Shown here piece by piece: positions 24,095 through 35,540 of a DNA stretch of 64,000 bases. The notes below the pieces were generated by a model. That model was given only the letters and a program-made list of their open reading frames with translations, did no database searches and was not told the origin of the DNA. Numbering within the stretch: the first letter of the stretch is position 1; each line of letters opens with the position of its first letter. The position numbers were made by a program, and so were the translations under genes. This DNA is from Mucidula mucida. Its lineage: Eukaryota > Basidiomycota > Agaricomycetes > Agaricales > Physalacriaceae. The stretch is taken from assembly GCA_015501055.1 (NCBI GenBank), contig JADNYV010000091.1, forward strand, positions 62,001 to 126,000, written 5' to 3'.

Positions 24095-27000
24095 TCAATG
24101 ACCTTTGGGAGATGTCGTGACAGGCAATGAGGAAGCGGCAGTGGGCTGAGATAGCGGTGGTGGTAGAGACTCCAGGGAAGGCCCAGCCTCGCCGTCATCA
24201 GGATACTCTGGAGGTGGATTATAGATATCTTCCCTCGCGCGCAACTCTTCGACTTCCCGTCGAAGGACGTCGAGTTCTGCTTCGCGGCCAGGATCACGAG
24301 GACCACTGGACGACGATGCCTCGCCACTTTCAGAAGCTACATTATATCCTTCAGGCGTCAAGGTCACAGCACCCTTGCGATTAGGTCGCGGCGATGCCTC
24401 GCGTAGTTCGCAGGATTAAATGTAGTGTTGGCGTGTTTGTCATTCCAAAGAACGGAAGACAACTCATGCTGCTCGAGCGTACTGTAAGCACCGCGCGATG
24501 AGTGGAGGAATGGCAACACCTGTCGTAGCTTCCGTCGTCGATACAAGAAGATGCCGAAAATGATAAGGGCGATGAAGGCAACTCCGCCAACAACACCCCC
24601 GGCGATTGCTCCAACCTCACACCAGACGAGTCCGTATTTGGGAGGGTGGTGAACCGTGAAGGCTGCCGGATGCTCAGATTGTAAAACTTACTTTGATAGA
24701 CAAACTCACTTCATGCAAATGACAGAGAACATAGATCCCAATGCGGGGCTATGAGCTCGATTAGACTGAGCTAAACGAATACATAAAGCGAGCAACCCAC
24801 CTTGCGAAGCCGCTCAGGCCTGTTCCGTTAGCGGCGTTGTAGGTAGTAGGGAAAACTTCTTGGAAGGCATTCGAAGTCGCTTTGTCATGAACAAACTCAA
24901 TGAGCATGTTTTGCACGTTCTTGGTTGAAGTGGCTGCTGCCGATAGAAGTGTCCAATCTGCGATGGTATTCCATGAATATTCACAGATGTCAAAAGCTGT
25001 TTTCACGTACGCGACTTTGAGACAGCGGTGTTGCTATCGTACACAATCCCAAAGGCGCCTGAAGACTGAGCTTTCTGTGCTTGGTTTTTGTATACCGTGT
25101 CTTGCGCCAAATATACCTGCAGGTGAGCATATAAGTGCCAGGGCGGAAGATTATATTGTCAAGACACTTGCATCGCTACCGACGAGGTCGAATCCGAGCA
25201 GTCTGTCTGCAAATAAATTGTACACCAGCGACCAGGACGTAGCATTCCCGTCCGTCGCAACCAAATGACGGCCTGTGTCGGAGGAAGTGTACTGCGATTT
25301 CCAGCTCGAGATCATCGAAGAAGCTTTGGACTATTTCACTAGATCAGTGAGGTGAGATAGCAAAGGGGGAAGGCCACATGCCAAATATGTGGAATGATCC
25401 CCGTTGTTTTCTACAGCTGCACTGATTTCAGCCATGGCTCTAGTACCAAGGATACCTTTGAGCGCCAGGTTTGCCATATTTTGCTTGGGTGTGCCATCCG
25501 AGTCGGTGCTGAAGGAAATTAGCAAACGTAGTGTACAGACTGCGCTCACTTACTAGGCACTCAAATCAGAAGTATTCGCAGACAAATAATCCGCCCACTG
25601 TTTATACAGGGCATACTGATGATGGTTAGATACAGACCTCGGGAACCATTGGGTACTCACGTATCGTTGAATCTTTGACGTGTCATTGCTGAACTTGGCA
25701 TGTGCACATCCCATAATCAACATGCTTCCGGAATCTGGCAACCGATAAGATTTTGGCCAGACTGTGTATTTGAGATGCAAACCCTCAATCGCTCGAGTCG
25801 CGTTCAATTTACTTGTATCAAAGGTTGCGGTGGGATATGCATCTCCTAAATCTGGAGCGGCGTACCCGACCCCTTTGCCGTCTTGTGCTCGTAACAATGG
25901 CTCAAGCGCATACCCAAGCCATGTCTCATTGAAATACAGCAAAGACGAGAATGACGCGTAAAGTACTTCGACCGGATTCACCCTCCTGCGATACATTTCC
26001 GTTAGAAGGTCTAGTAAAATAAGAAATCATTTTGCAGACCTTGAAGTTCCGACGTCTTTCGCAAATACCATGATGTCGGATTTGTTCCAGTTGCCGTCGC
26101 TACCTTTGGCCACGGTATAATCGAGCGCCATTGCTTGCCTCGCGGACAACGAGATGAGTTCAGAATAGTCATCGGAAACCGTCTCTGCATCCGACGAGAT
26201 CATATTATCGAGTGCCGTTGCTTCTTTTCTGGCATTCGTGAAGCCGGACATGAAGGTATTAATCTAGAAAAGAATCGGCGCCAATGAAACGTGCGGAAGC
26301 AATGCACGTACTGCATCATCAACGGAAGAATATAACGTCCAGAAATAGGAGCTGCGGCTTTTTGCCGCTGCATCTTGAGACGGTTCATAGTCAATTCCGG
26401 GATCCCGCACCAGTCCAATACCCCAAACGACAGTACCTGGGGAGGTCGCCTCGATCTCGCCCAAGTCGATCGAATGGGCAAGAACAGGCCAATCTCTATT
26501 TAAGATAAGGCGGGGATGCCCTTTGAAGAGAGAGCATCGTGACGCACTGGTTTATGGCGCGATATCTTGTGTCCGCTGTATTGTTCAATTTTCCATCGTT
26601 GACGAAGCCAAGACGGAGTGTAATGTCTGTGCCTGTTTGGTATGTGGCACCGTTGGCCTGTGAAGACATGAACCTTAGGATGAGACGAGTAGAGAGTCAC
26701 TCACAGCAGCCATAGCGTAGTAAACGGTACTATCTTCAGCTATTCCGGATGTTTCTGTCATCGAGTCCTTGTCTTGTCTTGAACCAGAATGGAAGATTGT
26801 GCTGGATGCCGTCGTAGTATTCCAAGCTACAACATTCGATGGATCACCCGATACCCATTCTTCGGAAGTAAGGTCAAGGTGTGCCATGCGCTGTGCATAC
26901 TTCATGAGGCTTACCGTGACTTATGTCGCTGTAGAATTGCAAGCTGTGCTTCGAGTTATCCGTGGCTGATGCGTCTACGGCAACGTAAGAAAAGGGCAAA

Positions 27001-27490
27001 GATTGTAGAGCGAGATTATGACGCTGAAAGAGGCCTCAGTCGTACACCAGACCAGCAACGCGCTGCATACGTGGATGGGGCTGAGAAAGGTAACGGTTAC
27101 GCGCATTGGACCTGCAGTGATGCTTAAGATGGTTTGAGAGGCGGTCATTCTCAAGCCCGTAAGTGTCGGTATTCCCACGCCATTCAAAGACCCCAGCACA
27201 TTCTGGCCCCCCCATAAGACAAACGGCTTCCCATCTACTCGAATAACCCCACTCCATCCTAGAACCTGGCAACTCTGAGTAAAACACGCTGTGGATAATT
27301 CCAGGAGGACTTACATTATCGAGATTCCAAAACTTGGGCCATCTCTCCGAGTAGGAAGAACCCGCTGGGCCATTAATGTATGAATTAAGGTAAGGCGATC
27401 GGACAGCCAAAGGAAATGGGGCCGGTGTCGAGTCCAGTCTGCCAGCGCGCGGAAAAAGAAGAGAAAAAGTAGAATCAAAGGCCTATGCAT
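24095..27490 (-). CDS. gtaA: Glutaminase A family protein with C-terminal membrane anchor (GtaA2), paralogue of GtaA1
   Basis: Same architecture as the gene at 2767-6138 but on the other strand: signal peptide (MHRPLILLFLFFFRALA), FPLAVRSPYLNSYINGPAG, VLGWSGVIRVDGKPFVLWGG, HNLALQSLPFSYVAV, VVWGIGLVRDPGIDYEP, YTVAKGSDGNWNKSD, NPVEVLYASFSSLLYFNETW, GYAAPDLGDAYPTA, WTLLSAAATSTKN, then transmembrane AIAGGVVGGVAFIALIIFGIFLY and a tail with EAELDVLRREVEELRARE and NPPPEY. Relative to the paralogue one base is missing just after the signal peptide (around 27,437), so the ATG frame and mature-protein frame do not join without an indel or unseen intron. All other exons splice in frame, which argues for a functional gene and a local sequence error. 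Confidence 0.82.
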
Positions 27491-28268
27491 CGCTGAGGAG
27501 AAAGAAGAAAGAAAGAAGGTCGTCGTTGTTTCGTTACAAGATGCTTTGGCGACGGGTGAGTACGACGTCAGCGTTAACGTTTCAGCACCACAGGCATCCT
27601 AGGTACACATACATATCTCCCCGAAGCCCTTCATCGCATTCTTGGGCCACTGACGCGTCCTTGAAACATTTGTCTGATAGCGTAAAAGAGACTAAGTATC
27701 CTTAATGGTTCTCCAAGTTGTTGCCTTAAGATAAAGGATGATAGATGTTAGGATGATGTTAAAAATAACAGTACATACCTCGTCGAATCTGAACATAGAG
27801 TTGGAGAGGTGGAGTACCTGTGGCGCTGTGTGGCCAAAGATAGCATAAATGCAGGGCCCTCCCGCCCTTTGCCTAACGCCGAATGATGGTCTCCATCGGC
27901 AGAGACCTGGAACCGTTCCTCACGACGAACCTGATGAAGCGCTTTGTGTATAGCCGATGACCTTGAAACCCAGTGAAGGTATGATGTCGGCAGCAAACAT
28001 CATTACGCCAGATGAAGCGTGCTCACTGAGACTGACGAGATTTCAATCAACGAATTATCAGCGCTATTGGCGCGTGCAATTGTCGACATGAAGGTCAGCG
28101 TCAATCATTGCTCCTTGTGTTTGGTCTTGTTTACAAATCTTCGACGCGTCCATTCTCGATTTCACCGCGACGGCATTTATTTTCCCTGTTCGTGCACGCC
28201 CAGTGGTACAACGTAAACATTGTATTTAGAGAAACTTATAAGATACACAAAGTTGAAGGAAACTATGA
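27491..28268. other. Intergenic, promoter of GtaA2
   Basis: About 780 bases upstream of GtaA2 and downstream of the C2H2 gene. No coding signal beyond short chance ORFs. Confidence 0.5.
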
Positions 28269-29377
28269 TCAACATCCGCCTTCCGAATGCCATTTCAGCG
28301 GTTGAGAAGCGAAAAAAACATCTGGCTCTGTCCCGAGCATATCATCTATATATGAGGACTGCTCCTGGTGATGCATATCATCCTCGTGTGGAGGTGTAGA
28401 AATCAAAGCCGCTAGCATCACGGAAGGAGACGCCTGAGTAGATGCCCACTCGTCAGAACGTGGAGTTGAGACACTGGAAGAAGGTAGTGAAGGAGACGGC
28501 GTGTAATGTGGACCTGGGGCAGGCGAAGTCCATGGCATTGGCGAGGGCGACTGCTCCTGGGCGTGGGAAGCCGGCAATGTAGACGAACTCGCCCAGTTCA
28601 CGGATGACTGGGGAGACGGCGTATCATAGAGCCCGGACGTTTGAGATAGCACGTATGGCGGTGTCGAGAGTCCTCTTCTTGAGTCGGTGATCATATCCGG
28701 CATGCCTTGGCGACTTCGAGAAGGTAGTGCCGGAGGTAGACTGCGTCCTCGAGTGCTAGTACGTTCGTTTTCCAGACGGCTAGTCTCTGCTTCCTGTGTA
28801 GCGCTGCCCCTCAGTGATACTCTCGTCTTGAGATGACCATGCTTCCTTTGATGATGATGTACAAGGTGCGATGCAGATCCACATTCAAACTTACACCCAC
28901 TTTCAGTACATTTATACGGTTTAGCGCCCGTACTGTCCAGTAAGTTAGCTTTACTAAGGAGAAGAAAACAGGAAATCCACTGAACTGGGTGTTCAAATGA
29001 TCCTGAAGACTGGCCTCGCGGCTGCACACAACATTGCATTCACTGTACGGACAAGGAAACGAGTTGCCCTTAGGTGAACGCGTAGGGGTGGTAAAGCCAT
29101 GTTTAGCTTTCCTGTGCTTGATGAGGGCATTGGCCGACGCGTAACTTGAGACGCAATCAGCTTCAGGACACTTGTGCTCCTTCGCACTGGAACTAAGGCC
29201 GTGTTAGATATCGCTGCATGAAAAATAAGCAACAACGCACTGTGTAGCTAGATGGGTGTCTAGCTGCGATTTCTGTTCAAAGGACGCGTCACATCCTACA
29301 TGCGAACAATCGTACACGCTAATTTAGGATCATTAGTACAAGACGACTAATGAAAGCCGGAGAACGCACATATCCAT
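28269..29377 (-). CDS. C2H2 zinc-finger transcription factor
   Basis: Nuclear DNA-binding protein with about four C2H2 fingers at the N-terminus and a disordered Ser/Pro-rich C-terminal half. The start MDI at 29,377 splices (phase 2) to VYDCSHVGCDASFEQKSQLD, finger 1. The next exon has HKCPEADCVSSYASANALIK with HRKAKH (finger 2). Then FPCPYSECNVVCSREASLQD (finger 3) and, after another intron, YKCTESGCKFECGSASHLVH with HHQRKH (finger 4). The C-terminal region is rich in SPxP and TPSPS and ends near DDMLGTEPDVFFASQPLKW, an acidic/aromatic patch that could activate transcription. Targets unknown; adjacency to GtaA2 does not prove regulation. Confidence 0.8.
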
Positions 29378-30378
29378 GTTGATTCAAGTGGCGGCTCATA
29401 TCGATAGCAGCTCTTCTTATATCCTCTTATGTCGCGAATAAAGTGCATTGTCGCTGTTGGCATTTCGAGCGTACAATGGCAGTGGCCCGGTCCAACGCTA
29501 TCAGACAATGGTTGCACGCAGTAGGCTACACATGTCATACCATGAGGGTCGTGTTAGTTACTTGGACGGGATAAAGACGATGGAAATTGTGTCTTGCGCA
29601 TTGACCGGTTGTCCACACGGCGGGTCAGCCGTCGCAACTTTGAGTTCTGAGAGCAGCACTAGCAAAGAATCAAAATCTGAATAAGACGGAGCACAGTCCT
29701 TCGTAGTTTCCTCGTAATATTCGCGGTAGTTAGCGTGTGGTAGCCATACTTAGCGCCTGCAGGGAGGAGAATGCGGCAGGCGTCCCAAAATTCCAGAGAT
29801 ACCGAGCAGATCCCGGGCCAGAGACGCGACGTAGACATTCAAGACAGGAGAAACCGTTGTGCGTTGTTTGAAGCGTGAAGCCAGTTGTGCGGTCTCGAAG
29901 CAAAGATGTGGACCCAATGGACTAACCGGAGTAGGGGAAAGTCGTTCACGTGCCGGGAGACGCGATCGCTCCTGTCCTGATCCGATCGCGTTTTGGTTCA
30001 CATTGCGGCGTCTGAGTCGAAGAAAAGAGGAAACAAATGCCCTTCATGTTCCAGAATTAAGTATACTATGCGCGATGTGCTAAATGTATCCTACTAGTGC
30101 TACAGTGTTGTGATTCTACAATACATACTTGCTGTCCATGATATATATGATTTAGTCCAAGCCACGGTTTGCGTGGTCAAAGCGATACAGATGTGGGTGA
30201 TGATAGCGGTAGAGAGACGTGTCCCGAGTGATAAGGTAATGCGACAAGATGCGTGAAAGTCATTAATGGGATGGGGATATTGGGTCTCGAAGCCTCTGCA
30301 CGCGTTGTGTATGGCATGCAAGTAGAAGGCTGAGGAGGTACAGGATGAAAGGGATATAGCAGCTCGGAGGCTGTGTAA
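29378..30378. other. Long intergenic region, no gene supported
   Basis: About 1 kb upstream of the C2H2 gene. It probably holds that gene's promoter. Short open stretches on both strands lack splice or protein-family support. Confidence 0.4.
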
Positions 30379-30626
30379 TCACCGTCTGCACATCTGCCAG
30401 AGGTTTGGGGCTTGAGATGGCAGAGTGCGGGCGTCGCTGAAATCTAGGGAATAATAAGGACCAGTGCATCGAAGGTCGAAAAGAACCACATACGTGCTGC
30501 CAAACAATAATAGGTTACAACCATTTGACGCCCAAAGTTATCTTGGAGTGGTAATGAGCAGTAATCACCAGCGCTCCATCGCTGGCCCACTTCCCAGTAT
30601 CGGGCGGAGACGTTGAATGTTACCAT
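30379..30626 (-). CDS. Possible small protein of 65 residues, unknown
   Basis: Two exons, 30,626-30,494 and 30,443-30,379, joined by a 50-base intron with donor GTATGT and acceptor CCTAG, give 65 codons plus stop in one frame. The product begins MVTFNVSARYWEVGQRWSAG and contains YCSLPLQDNFGRQMV. Upstream on the minus strand are an A/T element (TTTAAATA, about 30,735) and a C/T-rich leader before the ATG, resembling a fungal core promoter. No domain recognised. Chance is possible at this length. Confidence 0.35.
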
Positions 30627-31506
30627 ATTGGTAGAGAGGTGTATTTATGGAGTTGGTGACGCGCACAGATGAGGTGGGATGAGGTAGTTGTGGGTGGTAA
30701 TATGAATGTGTAGGCATGTCGCGTCAGACACCGCCGTATTTAAATGAAATCCACCGACGTGTCAAGCCGTGAGTCACAGCTACAAACTACAGCAACTCTA
30801 CTGCATCTCGGAATTCGGCACTTACAGCAGTTTACTTTGAGTCATCAGAGTCTGCGGGAACCTATTTCGCTGTAGACGCATCCCATCAAAAGTCGCGCTG
30901 TTAGCCATCAGGGTCCGCGTGGTCCGGGCGCGTGTCGGGGCGGTGTGATAGTTATCACTGACATTCCGAGAGCAATGAAAGAGCATTCTTTGTATATGCA
31001 AAGCGCAGACGATCCAACTGCGCCGCCAAACGAAATCCTCTATCGACAGAACGGGATGATTAGCGCGGCCTGACGAGGTCTGACTGAGGACCTGATACAC
31101 AAAAAGATGCGGAGCCGATGTGCATGACTCTTGAGAGCCTTCCACAAGCGCTTTGGCTGTGCGAGGCTGGGTCAGTCCGACAATATCTGAACAACGATAG
31201 TTGACCTGCCTAGTGACTGCAGCTTTGACTCCACTGTAAATGGGTACAAAATTAGACCGATAGCTGTAGAGCTGGAATGACGTGCCGAGTTAGCGCTCGT
31301 CATTCACTGCCTTGCGCCATTCGGAGCATGTCGGTGCAGCATTTCGAGGGCTCATAATCGCAGGATGGACGTTGAGTTCAAGAGTCGATCTCGACATACG
31401 ATCGTGATCAGGCCCGTGTGCTCACACGTGTTGAAAATAAATGAACGTCGCGTTTGTGTGTTGAGGCTGTCTGCGGCTGTCTACTAGCTGTTTCCTGGTT
31501 TGATGC
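30627..31506. other. Intergenic, no gene supported
   Basis: About 880 bases; the right part is the 3' flank of the F-box gene and the left part the likely promoter of the small gene. Nothing else seen. Confidence 0.4.
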
Positions 31507-33118
31507 TCAGTAGACCCAACCATCTATGTATTGGATGTCACCATAATGCGATAAAATTCCAAGTTCGTGCTGTTTACAACAATCACTAGCTGCGTAGGTA
31601 CATAATGTAACGGTAAAATGACAATGAGATATAAGTACATAGACATCAAATAACCAAACACGGACGCGCGGCACGTCCTTGAGTTTCCTGGCGTAGTGCT
31701 TAACGAATTCTTCGAGCTCTCCCCCTCCTCGAATACCAAGACCGATATCTTCAAGGATGCAACTCTGGCCGCATTCGTACCCCAGATCATATCGAATCAG
31801 GCGAGAGTGGATCATTATCGGGGCAATCAGCCGCCCAAGGACGGAAAGCGGGCTCCAAACCAGCTCGATCCTCTTTAACCAAGGAAGAATACCATGCGGG
31901 AGGATGAGGAGCTTAACGACGTCCGCCGTTATCATACGTGAGCCAATAAAGGTTTCACGCAAGACGAGATCCTCCAGACACGGACAACAGTGCAGCGTCG
32001 ACATGACAGCCCGCTCGGAAAAATTCCCAGCTAGCTTCAGCCGCCGCAGCTTTCCGTTAACACCAGAACGCTCGAGCATCACATCCAAAGCGAGCGCGAA
32101 CTCGTCAGATAACGACTCGTTGAGTTGATCGCCAAAGTCGAATTCGAGTGTCCTGACATCCGGCAACTTGATAGACTGCAGTTGACTTCCTAGGCTCGAG
32201 TTCCAAACTGTCATGGTCAATGTGCTGAGGTGTCCGAAGGTACGCGGCTCAGTCAAGAAGAAATCGCCGCGACGGCTGCAGTTGACCCGAAAAGTCGTGG
32301 GCATAAAGACAACCACCAGCTCCTCCATGCTGAACAGTTCAGGCTCCACATATGATTTCGTGAACTCGACAACGTCAAGTTGCCACCAGGGAAGAGAAAC
32401 GCGATCCTTGGGAAGGCTTCTGCGGAATTTAAGGGTGCGTAAATTGAAGGCCTGCGAAAAAGCTAGGCAGTTTGGAGGATCCACTGCCCACTTTCCGTTA
32501 TCATCGTAGAAGTCCAATTCCAATTCCTGCAGCAGGCCGGTGTTGCCTTGAATATAGGTGTCCATTAGACCGACACTCGAGTAGGGAATGGCGATATTGG
32601 CCTTCAACCATCGCGCGCTCTGGTCGTACACTGCTTCCAATGCAAATGCACCTACACCAGGATCAATGCGACAATCGATGGTGATCTCAAGGGGAAGGTC
32701 GACTGAACGACGCAACTGCAGTTCAACAATCTTCTCTTTAGTGGTCGGGAAGATCGTGATACGCGTCCACATGTCTGGACGCCCAACAACACCTTGCGCC
32801 ATTTCGCGCACGTCCATGATACATAGAAGACCGTGTGAAGTGGCTCCGTCTCCACGGCGAATCGAAAGATGTTGATTAGAACCTCGTCCGTAAACTGCTG
32901 GAGCAGGTGTGCGAGGATTCGCTTTTGAACTTCATTGCGCTGTCCCTTCAGGATGGCTGCAGCCTCCTCTACACGTGCTAAAGCGTCGTCGATCTGCTGA
33001 CGGACTATACAAGGAGAGTCCTCAAGAAGACGAATCGAATAAGGATGCGTGTGGATCGGACGAAAGATTCGAGGTTATCCGGCAAATGCAGCGAGGCTTC
33101 ATCATAATCGTCATGCAT
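31507..33118 (-). CDS. F-box-like domain protein, Agaricomycete type
   Basis: Typical expanded mushroom F-box family: a helical lead (RQQIDDALARVEEAAAILKG), an F-box-like segment (FTDEVLINIFRFAVE ... VSWTCAKWRKVLLG) and a long C-terminal region of LRR-like strands without catalytic motifs (for example LRTLKFRRSLPKD, VRTLEFDFGDQLNESL, LRRLKLAGNFSERAVM, CPCLEDLVLRETF). It would be a substrate adaptor of an SCF ubiquitin ligase. The frame breaks between KVLLG and RPDMWTRITIFP; one added G in the GGG at minus-strand 32,784-32,782 restores it. A second break lies near 33,060, so the start (33,118, MHDDYDEASLHLPDN) is tentative. The stop at 31,507 follows a Cys-rich tail that may be past the true end. 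Confidence 0.65.
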
Positions 33119-34253
33119 AGGTGCTCTAGAGGCGCTATGGTCGCTGCGGGCTCTGCGAGATTAGGTGAGATCTGAATCAGGAAAGCTGAAGAAAGGGCAT
33201 ACAATGATTGCGCTGTCGGCATACCCATGGCGTTGGAGTGATGGCACGTTTGGCGTGAATGGGAAGTGGTGGCAGATAACGCAGGACAAGGGCAAAATTA
33301 TAAAGGGCGCGGGTGAAGGGGAAGAAAGACGCGTCGATTAAATAAATAGACACTTTGCCCGCTGCAACGTGACCAAAGCCCTTTGTTGTCTAATGACCAG
33401 CCTTTGTTAAGCAGAACCACGAAATCTGGACCATACAATAGATAAACATGCATATCCATGACAAAAGCTAGCTGACGCGTGCGGCGGAGAGGCAAAAGGC
33501 CAGAGTCGGCGACAGCGGGTACCTTGCACAAAGAAACCTTTGAAGAAACGTTTGTGTGTCCTTGGCTGGATCTGGTTTCCAAAATGATTTCTAGCGGGCC
33601 TATCGTCAGAAGGGTAGTATTTCCTTTGTACGAGGTCCATGCTCGTCGTCGGGGTCGTCGTTGGGGATGAAGAGAGACCACTTTGTTTGTGCAACTTTGG
33701 TCGGCCCCATGTTGCGGACCTCGCCATCATCTCACGTCCGACCGCCACAATACTTCGCAAAACTTTTCTTGTTTTTTGCGAGAGCGAATGGAAGGGAATC
33801 TGCCTTCTCTGAGAACAACGTCTAGTGGCGGCTACAACACATCTTTGTATGCGTAAATAATCGCCCGAGGCGTAGAAGCAGTTTCACATACACGCAAGTT
33901 GTAGATAAACAAACATGATTATAACAATCGTAAGGTAAAAATGATAACCGACACCCTCAATGGAACATTCAATAGGATTACCCTATTTGAAAAGCGATTA
34001 GGACTGGAAAACACGTACTTACGTCTTCAGGACGATGCCATGAACGAGGCACTGGGCAGAAACATTACAGGTTTCATACACTGTCGCTGGAAGGAGTGCC
34101 AGTCGAATCTATGATATTTTGTAGAGGGAAGGAAAGTGTTGAGTGGACTGTATTCCAAAGCTTTTTAGTACGTGGGTTCAACGAAAGGTTGTCGACTTCG
34201 GTCTTGAGCGTACCGGTCATGGTGGAAAGAAGCCGAGCCATCCCTCGGCCCGA
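33119..34253. other. Divergent intergenic region
   Basis: About 1.1 kb between the leftward F-box gene and the rightward rRNA methyltransferase. Open stretches near 33,298-33,760 on both strands look like chance overlaps. No gene supported. Confidence 0.4.
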
Positions 34254-35210
34254 ATGTTCCGCCCTACCATCGTCGCCTGCTCAAAAAAATCCTCCAAAGC
34301 ATGGGTCGCGCGCCAAGGTTCCGACTTTTTCGTCAAACAGCGCATAGCCGCCTCATACAAATCGCGCTCCGCCTTCAAGCTCATCGAAATAGACGACAAT
34401 TATGACATTCTCCGGCACAAAGACGTCAAGGTCGTCGTCGACCTAGGCGCAGCGCCCGGCGGCTGGAGTCAGGTCGTCTCACAACGCCTGGGATACGGCG
34501 ACGGCGCGCCAATAGACCTAGACGAAACGGGGGAGGTGACGCGAGAGACATTTCGTCCACGCGCAAGCCAGAAGCGGGTCAAGCCAATCCTCCCCGGCAA
34601 CGCGTACGACCCGCTGAATATTGATTCCATCGAGGAGGAATTGGAAGCGCGGGAGTCTAGAGGCAGAGGAACGATTGTCGCCGTGGATCTTCTCCCCATG
34701 GGTCCCATCCCCGGCGTCCGCTCTCTCCAGGCTGATTTCTGCACCCCGAAACGGACCAGTCGATACAGCGTCTGGTGTACGAGAAAACGCGTAAAAGAGG
34801 TCCAAACCAGCCGATAGTAGACATTGTCCTCTCTGACATGGCTCCCAATCTCTCTGGATACGAGGTCCGCGATTTGGAGCTCTCCCACCAACTGTGTTTC
34901 GCTACCCTCGAATTTGTGAAACGAAATTTACGCGCCTCAAATGAAGTCGGACGAGGGTTTGGGGGTGCCTTAGTGTACGCTTTCTCTTCTGTTTTCTGTG
35001 CTGCACATATTCATAATAGGTCATATCAGATTGAAACACTTCGCATCCAACGACATGATTACATTCAAAAGAGATCATCTCGATCCGTATTTCACGAGTG
35101 TGCGCTACGTTAAGCCCTCCTCCAGCCGCTCAGAGTCCTCGGAGAGTTACTTTGTCTGTCGCGGCTGGAATCCAGATCCTGAATTCCGAGCGACATTTGG
35201 ATTCTTGTAA
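34254..35210 (+). CDS. MRM2: Mitochondrial rRNA 2'-O-methyltransferase, FtsJ/MRM2 type
   Basis: S-adenosylmethionine-dependent ribose methyltransferase of the RrmJ/FtsJ family; the size (about 300 residues) fits Mrm2, which modifies the large mitochondrial rRNA. Motifs: AASYKSRSAFKLIEID (catalytic Lys), VVVDLGAAPGGWSQVV (SAM-binding motif I), DIVLSDMAPNLSGY (catalytic Asp), ALVLKHFAS (second Lys, created by a splice near 34,975 to 35,030) and SSESYFVCRGW (catalytic Glu). An insert of about 55 residues after motif I is common in fungal Mrm2. One base is missing at 34,744-34,747 (CCCC should be CCCCC) between ADFCTP and ETDQSIQRLVYEK. Because the gene is a conserved organelle gene, an assembly error is more likely than a pseudogene. 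Confidence 0.88.
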
Positions 35211-35540
35211 AAATCGAAGACGGACTGTTGGCCAATGTATATATATACATTTGCGCGCTCCGCGAGGTGCGCCGTCATCTTGTCCACGGAATCCTAGCTT
35301 TATGCATTCACTATTCTGATGATGGCAATGGTTATCAATTTCATTCCGAAGGTATAAGGTAACGATAGTTAAAACTTAAATAAAAAGGAACGTGGCGCCA
35401 ATCGAATAGGCTACGGCAAGATTCTGATAAGTAAAACGAGTGTGGTCAGTCCCGATGGTAAGTGCAATTACCCAGTCTATGTCCAATCCAGATCTATAAA
35501 AGCGGACAACGAGTGACATGAAGTTCCAAAGGCGTCTCGT
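35211..35540. other. Convergent intergenic region
   Basis: 3' flanks of two converging genes. No gene seen. Confidence 0.5.
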
